Part shown: positions 34,605-42,318 of the stretch, piece after piece | Layout of the letters: each line of letters starts with the position of its first letter | Numbering within the stretch: position 1 is the stretch's first letter | DNA from: WHSW01 sp963767475 | GTDB taxonomy: Bacteria > Actinomycetota > Thermoleophilia > Solirubrobacterales > 70-9 | Length of the DNA stretch: 64,000 bases | Reading direction: 5' to 3' | Assembly: GCA_963767475.1 (NCBI GenBank) | Contig: CAVYEI010000005.1 | Coordinates: 372,001 to 436,000, forward strand | Made by a program: the position numbers and the translations under genes | The notes under the pieces: generated by a model | What the model was told of the DNA's origin: nothing | Seen by the model: only the letters and a program-made list of their open reading frames with translations | Databases searched by the model: none

Positions 34605-35501
34605 GTGACCACCCTGACCGAGACCGCGAGGACAGAGGCCTGGAAGCTGGCCGAGGGCGACGAGATCGTCCCCGGCCGCCATGCGCTGAAGCGTCTCGGC
34701 GGCGGCCACCGCTACGAGGCCTACCTCGCTTTCGACGAGCGCTTGCACACGGTCGTCGTGGCGAAGCTGGTGCGACCGCACCTGGTCGACGACCCGCACA
34801 CCCTGGAGGGCCTCGCCGGCGAGGCGCGGATGCTCGAGCGCCTCCAGCACCCGGTGGTCGTGCGAGGCTTCGACGCCGTCCTCGACGGCCCGCGCCCGCA
34901 TCTGGTGCTCGAGCATCTGGAGGGCCCGCGGCTCTCGACCCTGGTCCGCCGCCACGGGCCCCTGCCGCCCGAACAGCTGATCCCGCTTGCGCTGCAGCTC
35001 TGCTCGGCTTTGCACTACCTCGCCGCCGAGGGTGTCGTGCACCTCGACCTGAAACCCGCAAACACGATCATGAGCGGCCCGCCGCGCCTGATCGACCTCA
35101 GCGTGGCGATGACCGCCGGGGACGCGGCGACGCTGACGCGACCGATCGGCACCGACGCCTACATGGCCCCCGAGCAGTGCGACCCAACGGGCCTCGGCCC
35201 GGTGGGCCCGGCAGCCGACGTCTGGGGCCTGGGAGCGACGCTCTATCGCGCGGCGACCGGCCTACGGCCTTTCGCGAAGGGAGAAGCAGGCTCGGGCGAG
35301 CCACGGGAGCGCTGGCCGCAGCTGGCCGAGACCCCGGATCCGAGACCGCTGCCGGGTTCCGTCGCCGAGCCCGTCCTCGCCTGTCTCGATCCGGTGCCTG
35401 AGCGCCGGCCGCTGCCGGCGCAGCTGGCCGAGGCCCTGGAGCCCGTCCTGCGAGCTCAGCCGAAGCCGCGGCTCTCCGGGCTCAAGCCTCGCTGGCGCTG
35501 A
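34605..35501 (+). CDS. serine/threonine protein kinase, single domain
   Basis: The 298-residue protein is a soluble Hanks-type kinase: Gly-rich LGGGHRYEAY, VAKL with Lys54, GEARMLERLQHPVVVRGFD, catalytic loop VHLDLKPANTIM (146-153, with HLD instead of HRD), IDLSVA (164-166; DLS for DFG), MAPEQ and DVWGLGATLYRAATGLRPF. Catalytic Asp148 and metal Asp164 are kept, so activity is plausible despite the HLD and DLS changes. There is no membrane segment or PASTA domain, unlike PknB. It lies between an exported acidic protein and a membrane-linked sigma factor. A link among them is inferred. Confidence 0.88.
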   Translation: MTTLTETARTEAWKLAEGDEIVPGRHALKRLGGGHRYEAYLAFDERLHTVVVAKLVRPHLVDDPHTLEGLAGEARMLERLQHPVVVRGFDAVLDGPRPHLVLEHLEGPRLSTLVRRHGPLPPEQLIPLALQLCSALHYLAAEGVVHLDLKPANTIMSGPPRLIDLSVAMTAGDAATLTRPIGTDAYMAPEQCDPTGLGPVGPAADVWGLGATLYRAATGLRPFAKGEAGSGEPRERWPQLAETPDPRPLPGSVAEPVLACLDPVPERRPLPAQLAEALEPVLRAQPKPRLSGLKPRWR

Positions 35502-35525
35502 GCCCGGCGTCAGACAGCGGACACC

Positions 35526-36914
35526 TCAGTCGTCGTCGGGCGGCTCGATCTCCTCGGAATCGTCGCCGCCGCTGCCCGATCCGCTCGAACCGCTGCTGCC
35601 TGAGCCGCTGGAACCGCCGCTGCCCGAGCCGCTCGAACCGCTGCCGGGGCCGCTGTTGTCGTCGTCGACCGGCTCGAGATCGTCCTCGTCGATCGGCTCA
35701 GGATCGTCGCTCCCGCCGCTGCCCGACCCCGACGAATCACCCCCGGAGCCCGACCCGCTCGACCCGGACCCCGACGACCCCGACCCCGACGACCCGGATC
35801 CCGACGACCCTGATCCCGAAGACCCCGACCCGCTCGAGCCGGAGCCGGAGGTGCCGGAGGAGTCCCCGGAGCCGGAACCGGAGCTGTCCAGGCCCGAGCC
35901 TGGGCCGCTCGAGTCCTCGGGCGTGGCGGCCGGTCCGGGGCCGGGCCCGCTCGACTCAGAGCCGGACTCACCGCGGTTTTCGTTGCCACCGCGATCGCCG
36001 CTGTCCTCGGCCTCGCCGTCGCCCGATGAGGCCGAACTCCCGGGGCCCGGTCCGTCCTCGGATCCCGATGCCGGCGCCACGGCCGCTGTCGGCGGGGGAG
36101 ACGTTGGCTGATTTTGCTGCTGCGTCGTCGTCCGGCGCCGTTCGCCGTCATCGGCCTCGCGCGAGCGCTCGATCGCGACACCCGACCCGGCGGCGACCAC
36201 ACCCACCGCCGCGACGATCGCCGCCTTGCTCGCCACCGATCCGCCACCGGCCACCGCCGCTCCGCCGGCAGCGCTCGCGGCCACTCCGGCTCCGCCGGCG
36301 CCGAGCTCGGCGAGCGCCGCGACGACCGGCAGCGGGATCACCACGCCGACGCCGTGGCGGACCGCGATCCGGGCCCGATAGATGAGCTGGCGCACGGCGC
36401 CGGGCGTGGAGCCGATCGAGGCCGCGATCTGCTCGTGTGTATGACCCTCGAGTGCGCTTCGCACCAGGGCCTCGCGCTGTGCCGGCGGCAGCGCCGTCAC
36501 GGCTGCGACCGCGCGACCGAGCTCTTCGTTGGTGAGCACGACCTCGGGCGGTTGCGGGACGCCGTCGATCTCCTCCGTGAGCGGCTCGTGCGAACGCGAG
36601 TCGCGCCGAGCGTTCAGCGATCGATTGCGGACGATTGTGTAGAGCCAGGCCTTCAAGTGCATCTCACCGGTCGACTCGCGAAGCGCGTCCCAGGAACGGA
36701 TCAGGCTCTCCTGGACCACGTCCTCGGGGTCCGGCGGCCCGTATGCCGCGGCGAATGCGACCAGGGGAGAGCGATACCGGCGGACGATCTCCTCGAACGC
36801 GGCCTCCTTGCCGTCGCGGCAGAGCGCAACGAGACGGTCGTCGGTCTGGGTGCGCAGAACCGCGCTTGCGAGCGGCTTCAGTCTCGAGTTCTTCGGCATT
36901 CGCTCCTTCGCCAC
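35526..36914 (-). CDS. ECF-type sigma factor fused to a transmembrane segment and Ser/Gly-rich tail
   Basis: The 462-residue protein begins (GTG) with a sigma-70 domain: region 2 at about 39-104 (AFEEIVRRYRSPLVAFAAAY, EDVVQESLIRSWDAL, LKAWLYTIVRNRSLNARRD) and region 4 at about 131-186 (ALPPAQREALVRSALEGHTHEQIAASIGSTPGAVRQLIYRAR). Hydrophobic sequence follows (190-248), ending in the helix AAIVAAVGVVAAGSGVAI. Then come about 210 residues of low complexity: Gln/Pro, then Ser-Gly and Asp/Glu-rich repeats. The simplest model is a sigma factor tethered to the membrane with an extracytoplasmic tail, which would need release or signal transfer to act. No separate anti-sigma gene is adjacent. Confidence 0.88.
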   Translation of the reverse strand: MAKERMPKNSRLKPLASAVLRTQTDDRLVALCRDGKEAAFEEIVRRYRSPLVAFAAAYGPPDPEDVVQESLIRSWDALRESTGEMHLKAWLYTIVRNRSLNARRDSRSHEPLTEEIDGVPQPPEVVLTNEELGRAVAAVTALPPAQREALVRSALEGHTHEQIAASIGSTPGAVRQLIYRARIAVRHGVGVVIPLPVVAALAELGAGGAGVAASAAGGAAVAGGGSVASKAAIVAAVGVVAAGSGVAIERSREADDGERRRTTTQQQNQPTSPPPTAAVAPASGSEDGPGPGSSASSGDGEAEDSGDRGGNENRGESGSESSGPGPGPAATPEDSSGPGSGLDSSGSGSGDSSGTSGSGSSGSGSSGSGSSGSGSSGSGSSGSGSSGSGSGGDSSGSGSGGSDDPEPIDEDDLEPVDDDNSGPGSGSSGSGSGGSSGSGSSGSSGSGSGGDDSEEIEPPDDD

Positions 36915-36917
36915 TAC

Positions 36918-36928
36918 CCGTAGTACGG
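36918..36928. promoter_or_regulatory. palindrome at the sigma factor start
   Basis: The 11-mer CCGTAGTACGG is a perfect palindrome around one base. It lies 3 nt upstream of the sigma factor start and could be an operator. A second inverted repeat, GGGTTC-N7-GAACCC, lies at 36972-36990 in the same gap. Confidence 0.35.
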
Positions 36929-37027
36929 ACGAGGGCGTCTTCTGGCTTCGATTCCGGTCTCCTCACGGTTGGGGTTCGAGCCTTGAACCCACCGGCAGCC
37001 CGATAGTCACGGACGTATTTCCGCGAC

Positions 37028-37033
37028 TAGAGT
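37028..37033 (+). promoter_or_regulatory. -10 element of the DMT transporter gene
   Basis: TAGAGT lies 9 nt before the ATG at 37043. Confidence 0.45.
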
Positions 37034-37042
37034 GCGACGCCG

Positions 37043-37480
37043 ATGGACCGAGGCGTGGCGGTGATCCTGATGGCGGCGGTCGGCGGGCTGATCGCGCTGC
37101 AGCCGGCGATCAACGCGGGCCTCGGCCGGGCGACCGGGAACATCGCCGCGGCACTGGTCTCATTCGCCGTCGGCACCCTGGCGCTGGCGGCGATCGTCGT
37201 CATCGCCGGCCAGGCCGGGGGGATCGGCTCGGCCCTCGACGTGCGCTGGTACTACCTGCTCGGCGGCCTGCTCGGCGCCGCCTACGTGTTCACGGCCCTG
37301 GTAACCGTGAGCACGATCGGCGCCGGTGGCGTCGCGGCGGCGACGATCACCGGCCAGCTGACGCTCTCGGTGATCATCGACCGGCTCGGCATCCTCGGGC
37401 TCGAGGAACAGCCGATCACGGTCGAGCGGATCGCCGGCGTGGTCCTGTTGCTCGCGGGGACGTTCCTGATCGTTCGCTGA
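37043..37480 (+). CDS. DMT-family (YdcZ/DUF606-like) membrane transporter
   Basis: The 145-residue protein is almost entirely hydrophobic with five predicted helices: VAVILMAAVGGLIALQPAIN, IAAALVSFAVGTLALAAIVVIAG, YYLLGGLLGAAYVFTALVTVS, AAATITGQLTLSVIIDRLGI and IAGVVLLLAGTFLIVR. The motifs QPAINAGLGR and GGLLGAAYV, and the late GxxLLLAGxxL helix, fit the YdcZ half-size transporters of the drug/metabolite superfamily. Such proteins work as dimers or oligomers. The substrate is unknown. Confidence 0.82.
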   Translation: MDRGVAVILMAAVGGLIALQPAINAGLGRATGNIAAALVSFAVGTLALAAIVVIAGQAGGIGSALDVRWYYLLGGLLGAAYVFTALVTVSTIGAGGVAAATITGQLTLSVIIDRLGILGLEEQPITVERIAGVVLLLAGTFLIVR

Positions 37481-37487
37481 CCCGCCG

Positions 37488-38669
37488 CTAGGCGGCGACG
37501 GGCACGTCGGCGTCAAGAACGGCCGCGGGCCCCGGCGCCTGAGCAAACGAGGGGTGGGCGATCTTCAGGTAATGGTCGAAGGACCAGCGCACGAACGAGT
37601 CGCGTTCGATCTGTCGCAGCGCCGCCGCCAGCAGCCGCGGTGGCACCTTGGGAACGGCCTTCTGCGTGCGCAGCATCCACTCGAACTGCCACTCGTGACG
37701 AGCGGAGAAGGCGCCGTAGCGCCGTAGGGCGGTCTCGGCGCTGGCCCGGCCCTCGACCACGCGCCGCAGCTCGCGCCCGCAGGCGATCCCGAAGTAGAAG
37801 GCGGTGCGGATCCCCTCGGCGGTCAGCGGCAGGCAATGGCCCGCCGAGTCGCCAACGAAGAAGATCCCGTCCGCGGTCGCGTCGCGGAGCTTGTGCGGAA
37901 TCCAGTTGCCCTGGTAGCGGACGGCCTCGCTGTCGAGGTCCTCGGCCAGGCGCACGGTCGGCTCCTTGACGTGGAAGCGGGGGTCGAACGAGCCGACCCC
38001 GATCCGGATCTCCTCGCCGGCGGGAAAGCTCCAGCCGTAGCCCGCGGGCACGTAGCCGCGGTCGATCCAGATCTCGAGCTGGTCGGAGGCACCGAACGGG
38101 TGTACCTCGAGCCCGCGTGAGAGCGGCGCATCGGGCGGCTGGTATGCGTTCCCCGCCAGTACCCGCTTCCAGCCCAGCGCGTCGACGACCAACGGCGAGC
38201 AGAGCTCCCCGCGATCGGTCGCCACGGTGATTGGCCGTCCTGAGGCCGACCCGCGCACGCCCGCAGGCGAAGCCGAGGACGTGGCGCGGCCATTGATCGT
38301 GGCCGTCTCGAAATCGGCGTCGCACTGGTCGAACAGCAGCCCGCAGAGCTGGCGATAGTCGAAGGTGGAGAAGGTCCAGGGAAGGTGGAAGTCGACGGTC
38401 GTGTGCGGCGTGTGCACGACCAGGGTCTCGAAGGTCTGACGAATCGATTCCGCGACCCCCATCGCCTCGAGCCACTCGGTCGGCGCCGCACAGGCGGAGG
38501 TCTGGCGCTCGCCGATCTCGTAGCGGTCGACGATCAGGGTCCGGGCGCCGGAGCCGGCGAGCTCACGGGCGACCGCGAGCCCGGCGAAGCTGGCGCCGCA
38601 GATCAGCACGTCGTAGTCGCCATCGAGTGGCGTGCGCTCGTCGCCCCGCTTGGTTGCGCGCCGTGGCAT
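37488..38669 (-). CDS. FAD-dependent oxidoreductase, geranylgeranyl reductase-like, with repeat-derived insertion
   Basis: The 393-residue protein has the dinucleotide motif DVLICGASFAGLAVARELAGSGARTLIVDR, a Cys-containing QTSACAAP segment, the LVVDALGWKRVLA region and the FAD motif GIFFVGDSAGHCLPLTAEGIRTAFYFGIACGREL. This matches the geranylgeranyl reductase / FixC-like flavoprotein group that acts on prenyl chains or quinones. Copy C of the dispersed repeat lies in the coding sequence (38248-38290). It adds ATSSASPAGVRGSASG between INGRA and PITVATDRGEL, in a loop between beta strands, and keeps the frame. It diverges from the BI-1 gene with overlapping -10 elements. Confidence 0.88.
   Translation of the reverse strand: MPRRATKRGDERTPLDGDYDVLICGASFAGLAVARELAGSGARTLIVDRYEIGERQTSACAAPTEWLEAMGVAESIRQTFETLVVHTPHTTVDFHLPWTFSTFDYRQLCGLLFDQCDADFETATINGRATSSASPAGVRGSASGRPITVATDRGELCSPLVVDALGWKRVLAGNAYQPPDAPLSRGLEVHPFGASDQLEIWIDRGYVPAGYGWSFPAGEEIRIGVGSFDPRFHVKEPTVRLAEDLDSEAVRYQGNWIPHKLRDATADGIFFVGDSAGHCLPLTAEGIRTAFYFGIACGRELRRVVEGRASAETALRRYGAFSARHEWQFEWMLRTQKAVPKVPPRLLAAALRQIERDSFVRWSFDHYLKIAHPSFAQAPGPAAVLDADVPVAA
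38248..38290 (-). repeat. dispersed 43-nt element, copy C (in the FAD oxidoreductase gene)
   Basis: The minus strand is identical over 43 nt to copy B in trpB. The host gene reads it as ATSSASPAGVRGS, a different frame from that used in trpB and the opposite strand to that used in prmA. Confidence 0.9.
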
Positions 38670-38678
38670 CGCTCGGCG

Positions 38679-38688
38679 AGGGTACCGT
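38679..38688. promoter_or_regulatory. overlapping divergent -10 elements of the FAD oxidoreductase and BI-1 genes
   Basis: The minus-strand TACCCT (38684-38679) lies 9 nt before the oxidoreductase ATG. The plus-strand TACCGT (38683-38688) lies 7 nt before the BI-1 ATG. They share the central TA. Confidence 0.5.
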
Positions 38689-38695
38689 TCGGCCG

Positions 38696-39388
38696 ATGGA
38701 ATACGCCGCCACTCCGCCCGCGATCGCCACCACCGACACCCAGGGATTCCTGGCCAAGGTCTTCGGCTGGATGTTCATCGGGCTGCTGATCACGGGGCTC
38801 ACAGCCGCGGCGATCGGTTCGAGCGAGACGCTGCTCACCGATATCACCGAGAGCCCCTGGCTGATGATCGGCCTGATCATCGTCCAGATCGGACTGGTGA
38901 TCACGATCTCAGCTGCGATCAACAGGCTCTCACCCGCGGTCGCTCTCGCCCTCTTCTTCCTCTACGCCGCCAGCGTCGGCGTGATCTTCGCCCTCATCTT
39001 CGAGCTCTACACGACGCAATCGATCTTCACCACCTTCCTGATCACATCGGCGATGTTCGGCGCCGTCGGTGTCTGGGGCTACGTGACCAAGCGCGACCTC
39101 TCGACCATGGGCACGGTGCTGCTGATGGCGCTCGTCGGCCTGATCCTGGCGACGATCGTCAACATCTTCGTCGCCAGTGAGGCGCTCTACTGGATCACCA
39201 CCTACGCGGGCGTCGCGATCTTCGCCGGGCTGACGGCCTACGACATGCAGAAGGTCAAGGGCTTTGCCACGGCAGGCCTCGAAGGCGACGCCGAGCAGCG
39301 AGCGTCGATCCTCGGCGCCCTGGCGCTGTACCTCGATTTCATCAACCTCTTCCTATTTCTGTTGCGGATCTTCGGCCGCGCGCGGTAG
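38696..39388 (+). CDS. Bax inhibitor-1 (BI-1/YccA) family membrane protein
   Basis: The 230-residue protein has seven hydrophobic helices. The BI-1 pattern is clear: FLAKVFGWMFIGLLITGLTAAAI, FFLYAASVGVIFALIFELYTTQSIFTTFLITSAMFGAVGVWGYVTKRDLS, VNIFVASEALYWITTYAGVAIFAGLTAYDMQKVK and a C-terminal LGALALYLDFINLFLFLLRIFG. The Asp residues in AYDMQK and LDFIN correspond to the pH-sensing dyad of bacterial BI-1 calcium-leak channels. The start follows the leaderless -10. Function in this organism is unproven. Confidence 0.94.
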   Translation: MEYAATPPAIATTDTQGFLAKVFGWMFIGLLITGLTAAAIGSSETLLTDITESPWLMIGLIIVQIGLVITISAAINRLSPAVALALFFLYAASVGVIFALIFELYTTQSIFTTFLITSAMFGAVGVWGYVTKRDLSTMGTVLLMALVGLILATIVNIFVASEALYWITTYAGVAIFAGLTAYDMQKVKGFATAGLEGDAEQRASILGALALYLDFINLFLFLLRIFGRAR

Positions 39389-39404
39389 CCGGGCGTCGAT
39401 TCCC

Positions 39405-39410
39405 TATCAT
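39405..39410 (+). promoter_or_regulatory. -10 element of rpsA
   Basis: TATCAT lies 8 nt before the rpsA GTG, with no Shine-Dalgarno. Confidence 0.5.
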
Positions 39411-39418
39411 CGGCCGCC

Positions 39419-40939
39419 GTGTCCGCGACTGACACAACGACCGAGGCTGCTCCCGAAGCGCCTCCGAGCACACCGCCCGCCGCCACCAACGGCGGCTCGA
39501 CCGATCTGCTGATCGAGGTCGACGGCAAGCTCGTCCCCAACTACGAAGCGACGATCAAGCCCTTCGAGGAGGGCGACGTGGTCGCCGGCGAGGTCGTTCG
39601 GATCGACAAGGACGAGGTCCTGGTCGACATCGGCTACAAGTCCGAAGGCGTAATTCCGGCCAACGAGCTCTCGATCCGGCGCTCGGTCGACCCCGCCGAG
39701 GAGGTCTCGCTCGGCGAGCAGGTCGACGCGCTGGTGCTGACGAAGGAGGACCAGGAAGGCCGCCTCGTCCTGTCGAAGAAGCGCGCCCGCTTCGAGAAGG
39801 CCTGGCGCAAGATCGAGGTCGCCGCCGAGACCGGTGAGCCGGTCGAGGGCAGTGTGATCGAGGTCGTCAAGGGTGGTCTGATCCTCGACCTCGGGGTCCG
39901 CGGGTTCCTGCCGGCATCGCTGGTCGACATCCGTCGCGTCCACAACCTCGACGAGTTCAAGGGCGAGACGCTCGAGTGCAAGGTGATCGAGCTCAACCGC
40001 TCGCGCAACAACGTCGTCCTCTCGCGCCGCGCGGTGCTCGAGGAGGAGCGCAAGGAGGTCCGCGAGCAGATCCTCGGCAAGCTCGAGCCGGGCCAGGTGG
40101 TCGAGGGCAAGATCTCCAACATCGTCGACTTCGGCGCCTTCGTCGACCTCGAGGGCATCGACGGCCTGATCCACATCTCCGAGCTCTCCTGGAGCCACGT
40201 CAACCATCCTTCCGAGGTGCTCTCGATCGGCGAGACCGTGCGGGTCAAGGTGCTCGACATCGATCGTGACCGCCAGCGGATCTCGCTTGGTCTCAAGCAG
40301 ACCCAGGAGGACCCGTGGCAGACGGTCCTCAACGAGTACAAGCCCAACGACATCCTCGAGGGCAAGGTGACCAAGGTCGTCGCCTTCGGCGCTTTCGTCG
40401 AGATCGTCCCGGGCGTAGAGGGTCTCGTCCACATCTCCGAGCTCGCCGAGCATCACGTCGAGACTCCGAGCGAGGTCGTCCAGCCCGGCCAGGAGACCTG
40501 GGTGCGGATCCTCGAGATCGACGAGGAGCGCCGCCGGATCTCGCTCAGCGTCAAGCGCGCGCAGGCCAACGACAACCTGCCGCTGCGCGATCTGATTCCG
40601 CCCGAGCTGCAGCCCGGCAACCAGCCGCCGCCGGTGGCTGAGCCCGAGGCCGGCGTCCCCGATCTCGACCTTTCGGCGGAGGTCTTCGCCGAGGCCCCGC
40701 CCGAGGTGCCAGAGGCCGACGCCGAGGTCGCGGAGGCGCCCGCCGCTGAGCCCGAGGCTGCGCCGGAGGCCGAAGCGCCGGAGGCCGCCGCCGAGCCTGA
40801 GGCCGCCGCGCCTGAGCCCGAGGCCGAGGCCGAGGCCGCGCCGGAACCTGCCCCCGAGGCAGACGTCGCCGAGCCCGAGGCAGCGGCGGAGCCCGCCGCC
40901 CCCGAGGCCGACGACGCCGAGCCAGAGCAAGCTTCCTGA
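39419..40939 (+). CDS. rpsA: 30S ribosomal protein S1
   Basis: The 506-residue protein has four S1 (OB-fold) domains, at about 50-110 (EGDVVAGEVVRIDKDEVLVDIGYKSEGVIP), 138-195, 222-290 (KISNIVDFGAFVDLEGIDGLIHISELSW) and 307-375 (KVTKVVAFGAFVEIVPGVEGLVHISELA). This is the short, four-domain form of Gram-positive bacteria. It binds mRNA on the 30S subunit. The last 110 residues or so are an acidic Ala/Glu/Pro tail (EAEAPEAAAEPEAAAPEPEA), probably disordered. coaE follows after 10 nt. Confidence 0.96.
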   Translation: MSATDTTTEAAPEAPPSTPPAATNGGSTDLLIEVDGKLVPNYEATIKPFEEGDVVAGEVVRIDKDEVLVDIGYKSEGVIPANELSIRRSVDPAEEVSLGEQVDALVLTKEDQEGRLVLSKKRARFEKAWRKIEVAAETGEPVEGSVIEVVKGGLILDLGVRGFLPASLVDIRRVHNLDEFKGETLECKVIELNRSRNNVVLSRRAVLEEERKEVREQILGKLEPGQVVEGKISNIVDFGAFVDLEGIDGLIHISELSWSHVNHPSEVLSIGETVRVKVLDIDRDRQRISLGLKQTQEDPWQTVLNEYKPNDILEGKVTKVVAFGAFVEIVPGVEGLVHISELAEHHVETPSEVVQPGQETWVRILEIDEERRRISLSVKRAQANDNLPLRDLIPPELQPGNQPPPVAEPEAGVPDLDLSAEVFAEAPPEVPEADAEVAEAPAAEPEAAPEAEAPEAAAEPEAAAPEPEAEAEAAPEPAPEADVAEPEAAAEPAAPEADDAEPEQAS

Positions 40940-40949
40940 GACGAGCGCG

Positions 40950-41567
40950 GTGGCTGCCGCGCCCGCCCACCGAACCCAGGTTCTCGGCCTCACCGGCGCG
41001 ATCGCCGCCGGCAAGAGCGAGGCGCTGAAGGCGCTCGAGCGCCACGGGGCGGCCACGCTGTCGGCGGACGCGGTGGTCCATGAGCTGCTCGGCACCGAGC
41101 GCGTCCGCGACCTCCTGGTCGACCGCTGGGGCGCCGACGTGGCGCCCGACGGGGTAATCGATCGCGGGCGCGTGGGGGTGATCGTGTTCGAACGGCCCGA
41201 GGAGCTGAACTGGCTCGAGCAGACGCTTCACCCGCTGGTCGGCGAGCGGATCGTCGCCTGGCGTGAGCAGCTGCCCCCGGATACCCCGTTGGCCGTGATC
41301 GAGGTCCCGCTGCTGTTCGAGACCGGCATGGAGTCGGCCTTCGACGCCACGATCAGCGTGGTCGCGCCCGAGCACGTGCGGCTCGAGCGCGCCGGCTCGC
41401 GCGGAACGGTCTCGATCGAGGGCCGCGCGGACCGCCAGCTGTCGGAGCTTGAGAAGGCCGAGCGCGCCACGTACGTGATCCGCAACGACGCCGGCCTCGA
41501 CCAGCTTGAGCAGCAGCTCGCCGATCTGGTCGCTGACGTGACCGCGGTCGAGGGCGGTCGGGATTGA
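40950..41567 (+). CDS. coaE: dephospho-CoA kinase
   Basis: The 205-residue protein starts with GTG. It has the P-loop GLTGAIAAGKSEALKALERHG, the substrate segment LSADAVVHELLG, HPLVGERIVAW and VIEVPLLFETGMESAFDATISVVAP. It catalyses the last step of CoA synthesis. The P-loop is GAIAAGKS instead of the usual GGIGSGKS, and the DR-containing lid region (ADRQLSELEKAERATYVIRNDAG) is shorter than in E. coli, but catalytic positions look kept. rpsA-coaE adjacency is typical of Actinobacteria. Its TGA overlaps the TTG start of the next gene. Confidence 0.94.
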   Translation: MAAAPAHRTQVLGLTGAIAAGKSEALKALERHGAATLSADAVVHELLGTERVRDLLVDRWGADVAPDGVIDRGRVGVIVFERPEELNWLEQTLHPLVGERIVAWREQLPPDTPLAVIEVPLLFETGMESAFDATISVVAPEHVRLERAGSRGTVSIEGRADRQLSELEKAERATYVIRNDAGLDQLEQQLADLVADVTAVEGGRD

Positions 41568-42121
41568 ACCGGGGGCGGCTGTTCGTGATCGCGGCGGTCG
41601 GGGTGGCCGCCGTGGCTCTGATCATCAGCAAGCTCGACCTCGGCGAGGCGATCAAGGAGATCACCCTGCCGCTCAAACACGAGGACATCATCCGCCAGCA
41701 GGCCGAGCGGTTTGACCTCGACGCGGCGCTGGTGGCGGCGATCATCAACGAGGAGTCGGGGTTCTCGGATGAGACCTCACACGCGGGCGCCCGCGGGTTG
41801 ATGCAGATCACGCCGGCGACCGCCGACACGATCGAGACGCTGAGCGGCGGCGAGACCTTCGTCTACGAGGATCTCTCGAACCCCGACCTCAATATCCGCT
41901 ACGGGACCTTCTTCCTGCGCCACCTGCTCGACCGCTTCGACGGCAGCGAGATCGCGGCACTGGCCGCCTACAACGGCGGGCCCGAGAACGCGGCGGCCTG
42001 GGGGGGCTCCGAGCTCGAGGTCGAGGACATCCCGTTTCCGGAGACCCGCGCCTATGTGGAGGACGTGCTCGAAAGTCGCGACGAGTACCGCGAGAACTAC
42101 GCGGACGAATTGGGGTATTGA
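41564..42121 (+). CDS. membrane-anchored lytic transglycosylase (SLT domain)
   Basis: The 185-residue protein starts with a TTG in a TTGA overlap with coaE. An N-terminal anchor (LFVIAAVGVAAVALIISKL) precedes an SLT domain with catalytic Glu64 in AAIINEESGFSDE, GARGLMQITPATAD, NLNIRYG-like DLNIRYGTFFL and ALAAYNGGPENAAAWGG. It should cleave the glycan strands of peptidoglycan to anhydro-muramyl ends. The C-terminal YVEDVLESRDEYRENYADELGY is a typical end of this short MltE/Slt70-like group. Confidence 0.93.
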   Translation: MNRGRLFVIAAVGVAAVALIISKLDLGEAIKEITLPLKHEDIIRQQAERFDLDAALVAAIINEESGFSDETSHAGARGLMQITPATADTIETLSGGETFVYEDLSNPDLNIRYGTFFLRHLLDRFDGSEIAALAAYNGGPENAAAWGGSELEVEDIPFPETRAYVEDVLESRDEYRENYADELGY

Positions 42122-42263
42122 CCTCCGAAAATTAGGTAGTTCGCTTGCTCCCTGAAACCAGGTACACGCACGAACTTGAGCGATTCCGGGAGTTCTAGCC
42201 GAATGTCCGATGGTTTAGCCGCGTAAGCGTCGCTACGTTGCCGCCGTATCGGGGGTGTCCACG

Positions 42264-42301
42264 TTGACATCCGACTTTATATGGGCGTTGACGAATGTCA
42301 A
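42264..42301 (+). promoter_or_regulatory. promoter/operator region of the collagen-like gene
   Basis: The 197-bp gap before the gene is AT-richer than its surroundings. TTGACA (42264-42269) is followed too closely by TATATG (42278-42283) for a normal promoter. TTGAC-GAAT-GTCAA (42288-42301) is a perfect inverted repeat and a possible operator. An AAGGAGG Shine-Dalgarno lies at 42306-42312. Confidence 0.45.
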
Positions 42302-42318
42302 ACGCAAGGAGGCGTGAC

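Noticed and set aside
36971..36990. tRNA-like T-arm (GGTTCGAGCC)
   Set aside because: No acceptor, D or anticodon arms can be built around it, and no CCA end is present. It is part of an inverted repeat.
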